Shown: positions 63,907 to 64,000 of the stretch, piece after piece
How positions within the stretch are numbered: position 1 is the first letter of the stretch
Layout of the letters: each line of letters starts with the position of its first letter
From: Sepioteuthis lessoniana
Taxonomy: Eukaryota > Mollusca > Cephalopoda > Myopsida > Loliginidae
Assembly: GCA_963585895.1 (NCBI GenBank)
Contig: OY757921.1
Location: forward strand, 48,068,161-48,132,160
DNA: 64,000 bases
Direction: 5' to 3'
The notes under the pieces: generated by a model
Seen by the model: only the letters and a program-made list of their open reading frames with translations
Told to the model about the DNA's origin: nothing
The model's database searches: none
Position numbers and translations under genes: made by a program

Positions 63907-64000
63907 TTCAGTCGCGCTGTTACATTTACTTTTGGACAAATACTTTTAGGAAAGGTATGAACCCCTTTATCACCCCCACCCCACCAAATGGGTTGAATAG
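63907..64000 (+). repeat. SINE-A, continuing beyond the window
   Basis: CAGTCGCGCTGTTACATTTA, TTTTGGACAAATACTTTTAG, GGTATGAACCCCTTTATC, matching the body after the B box. The tail would lie outside the window. Confidence 0.85.

Overview
The window is non-coding, repeat-dense animal DNA. I find no convincing host protein-coding gene, rRNA gene or functional tRNA gene. Almost everything recognisable is a retrotransposon, a DNA-transposon fossil, a tRNA-derived SINE or a microsatellite. The AT-rich base composition, abundant (TA)n, (TG)n, (TC)n and (GATA)n arrays, many tRNA-headed SINEs and RTE-like reverse transcriptases of a type I associate with octopus genomes suggest a lophotrochozoan, most likely a cephalopod mollusc. 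That assignment is inference; no database was searched.

Autonomous elements. (1) An RTE-like LINE occurs in about eight copies. The copy at 61379-63282 (minus) keeps an open reverse-transcriptase frame of about 620 codons; 51100-52232 (minus) is 5'-truncated with one nonsense codon; the others (780-1395, 5575-5925, 13525-14215, 19060-19260, 30465-30585, 58697-59040) are fossils. (2) A second LINE, with a C-terminal CCHC-like and restriction-like endonuclease module, lies at 16880-19995, 22865-23085, 44799-46627 and 49185-49800. (3) A Penelope-like element with a GIY-YIG endonuclease remnant lies at 1690-2458 (minus). (4) DNA-transposon relics are a Tc1 transposase (11470-12714), mariner pieces (7158-7620, 8688-8775), a pogo/Tigger-type MITE (15496-15888) and a TA-targeting MITE (4139-4578).

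Non-autonomous families, named here for reference. SINE-A is tRNA-headed and about 200-260 bp. Element B is 0.3-0.7 kb with about 30 copies; its structured head is followed by tandem internal units and a tail. SINE-C and SINE-D are tRNA-headed; repeat E is a 50 bp unit followed by (TA)n; SINE-G is tRNA-headed and often antisense next to element B. SINE-J (27516-27690) and SINE-K (40150-40290) each combine a tRNA-like pol III promoter with a hammerhead-ribozyme-like core. SINE-A and element B share one 3' tail able to form a hairpin, which suggests that one LINE machinery mobilises both.

The most interesting layer is a set of about a dozen hammerhead-ribozyme-like motifs on both strands. One lies in the Penelope-like element, two lie inside tRNA-headed SINEs, and several solitary ones have palindromic or very short stem III, as known for Penelope-like elements and retrozymes. 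All were found by eye and need covariance-model confirmation.

Layout: 1-16 kb mixes Penelope, RTE, MITE, mariner and Tc1 fossils with microsatellites; 16-20 kb is a pile of endonuclease-type LINE fragments; 20-26 kb is relatively unique sequence with SINE-C; 26-44 kb is dominated by element B, interrupted by a CpG-rich patch at 36380-36865; 44-50 kb has nested LINE insertions; 50-64 kb has element B, SINE-A and the two best RTE copies, with relatively unique DNA at 53670-55595.
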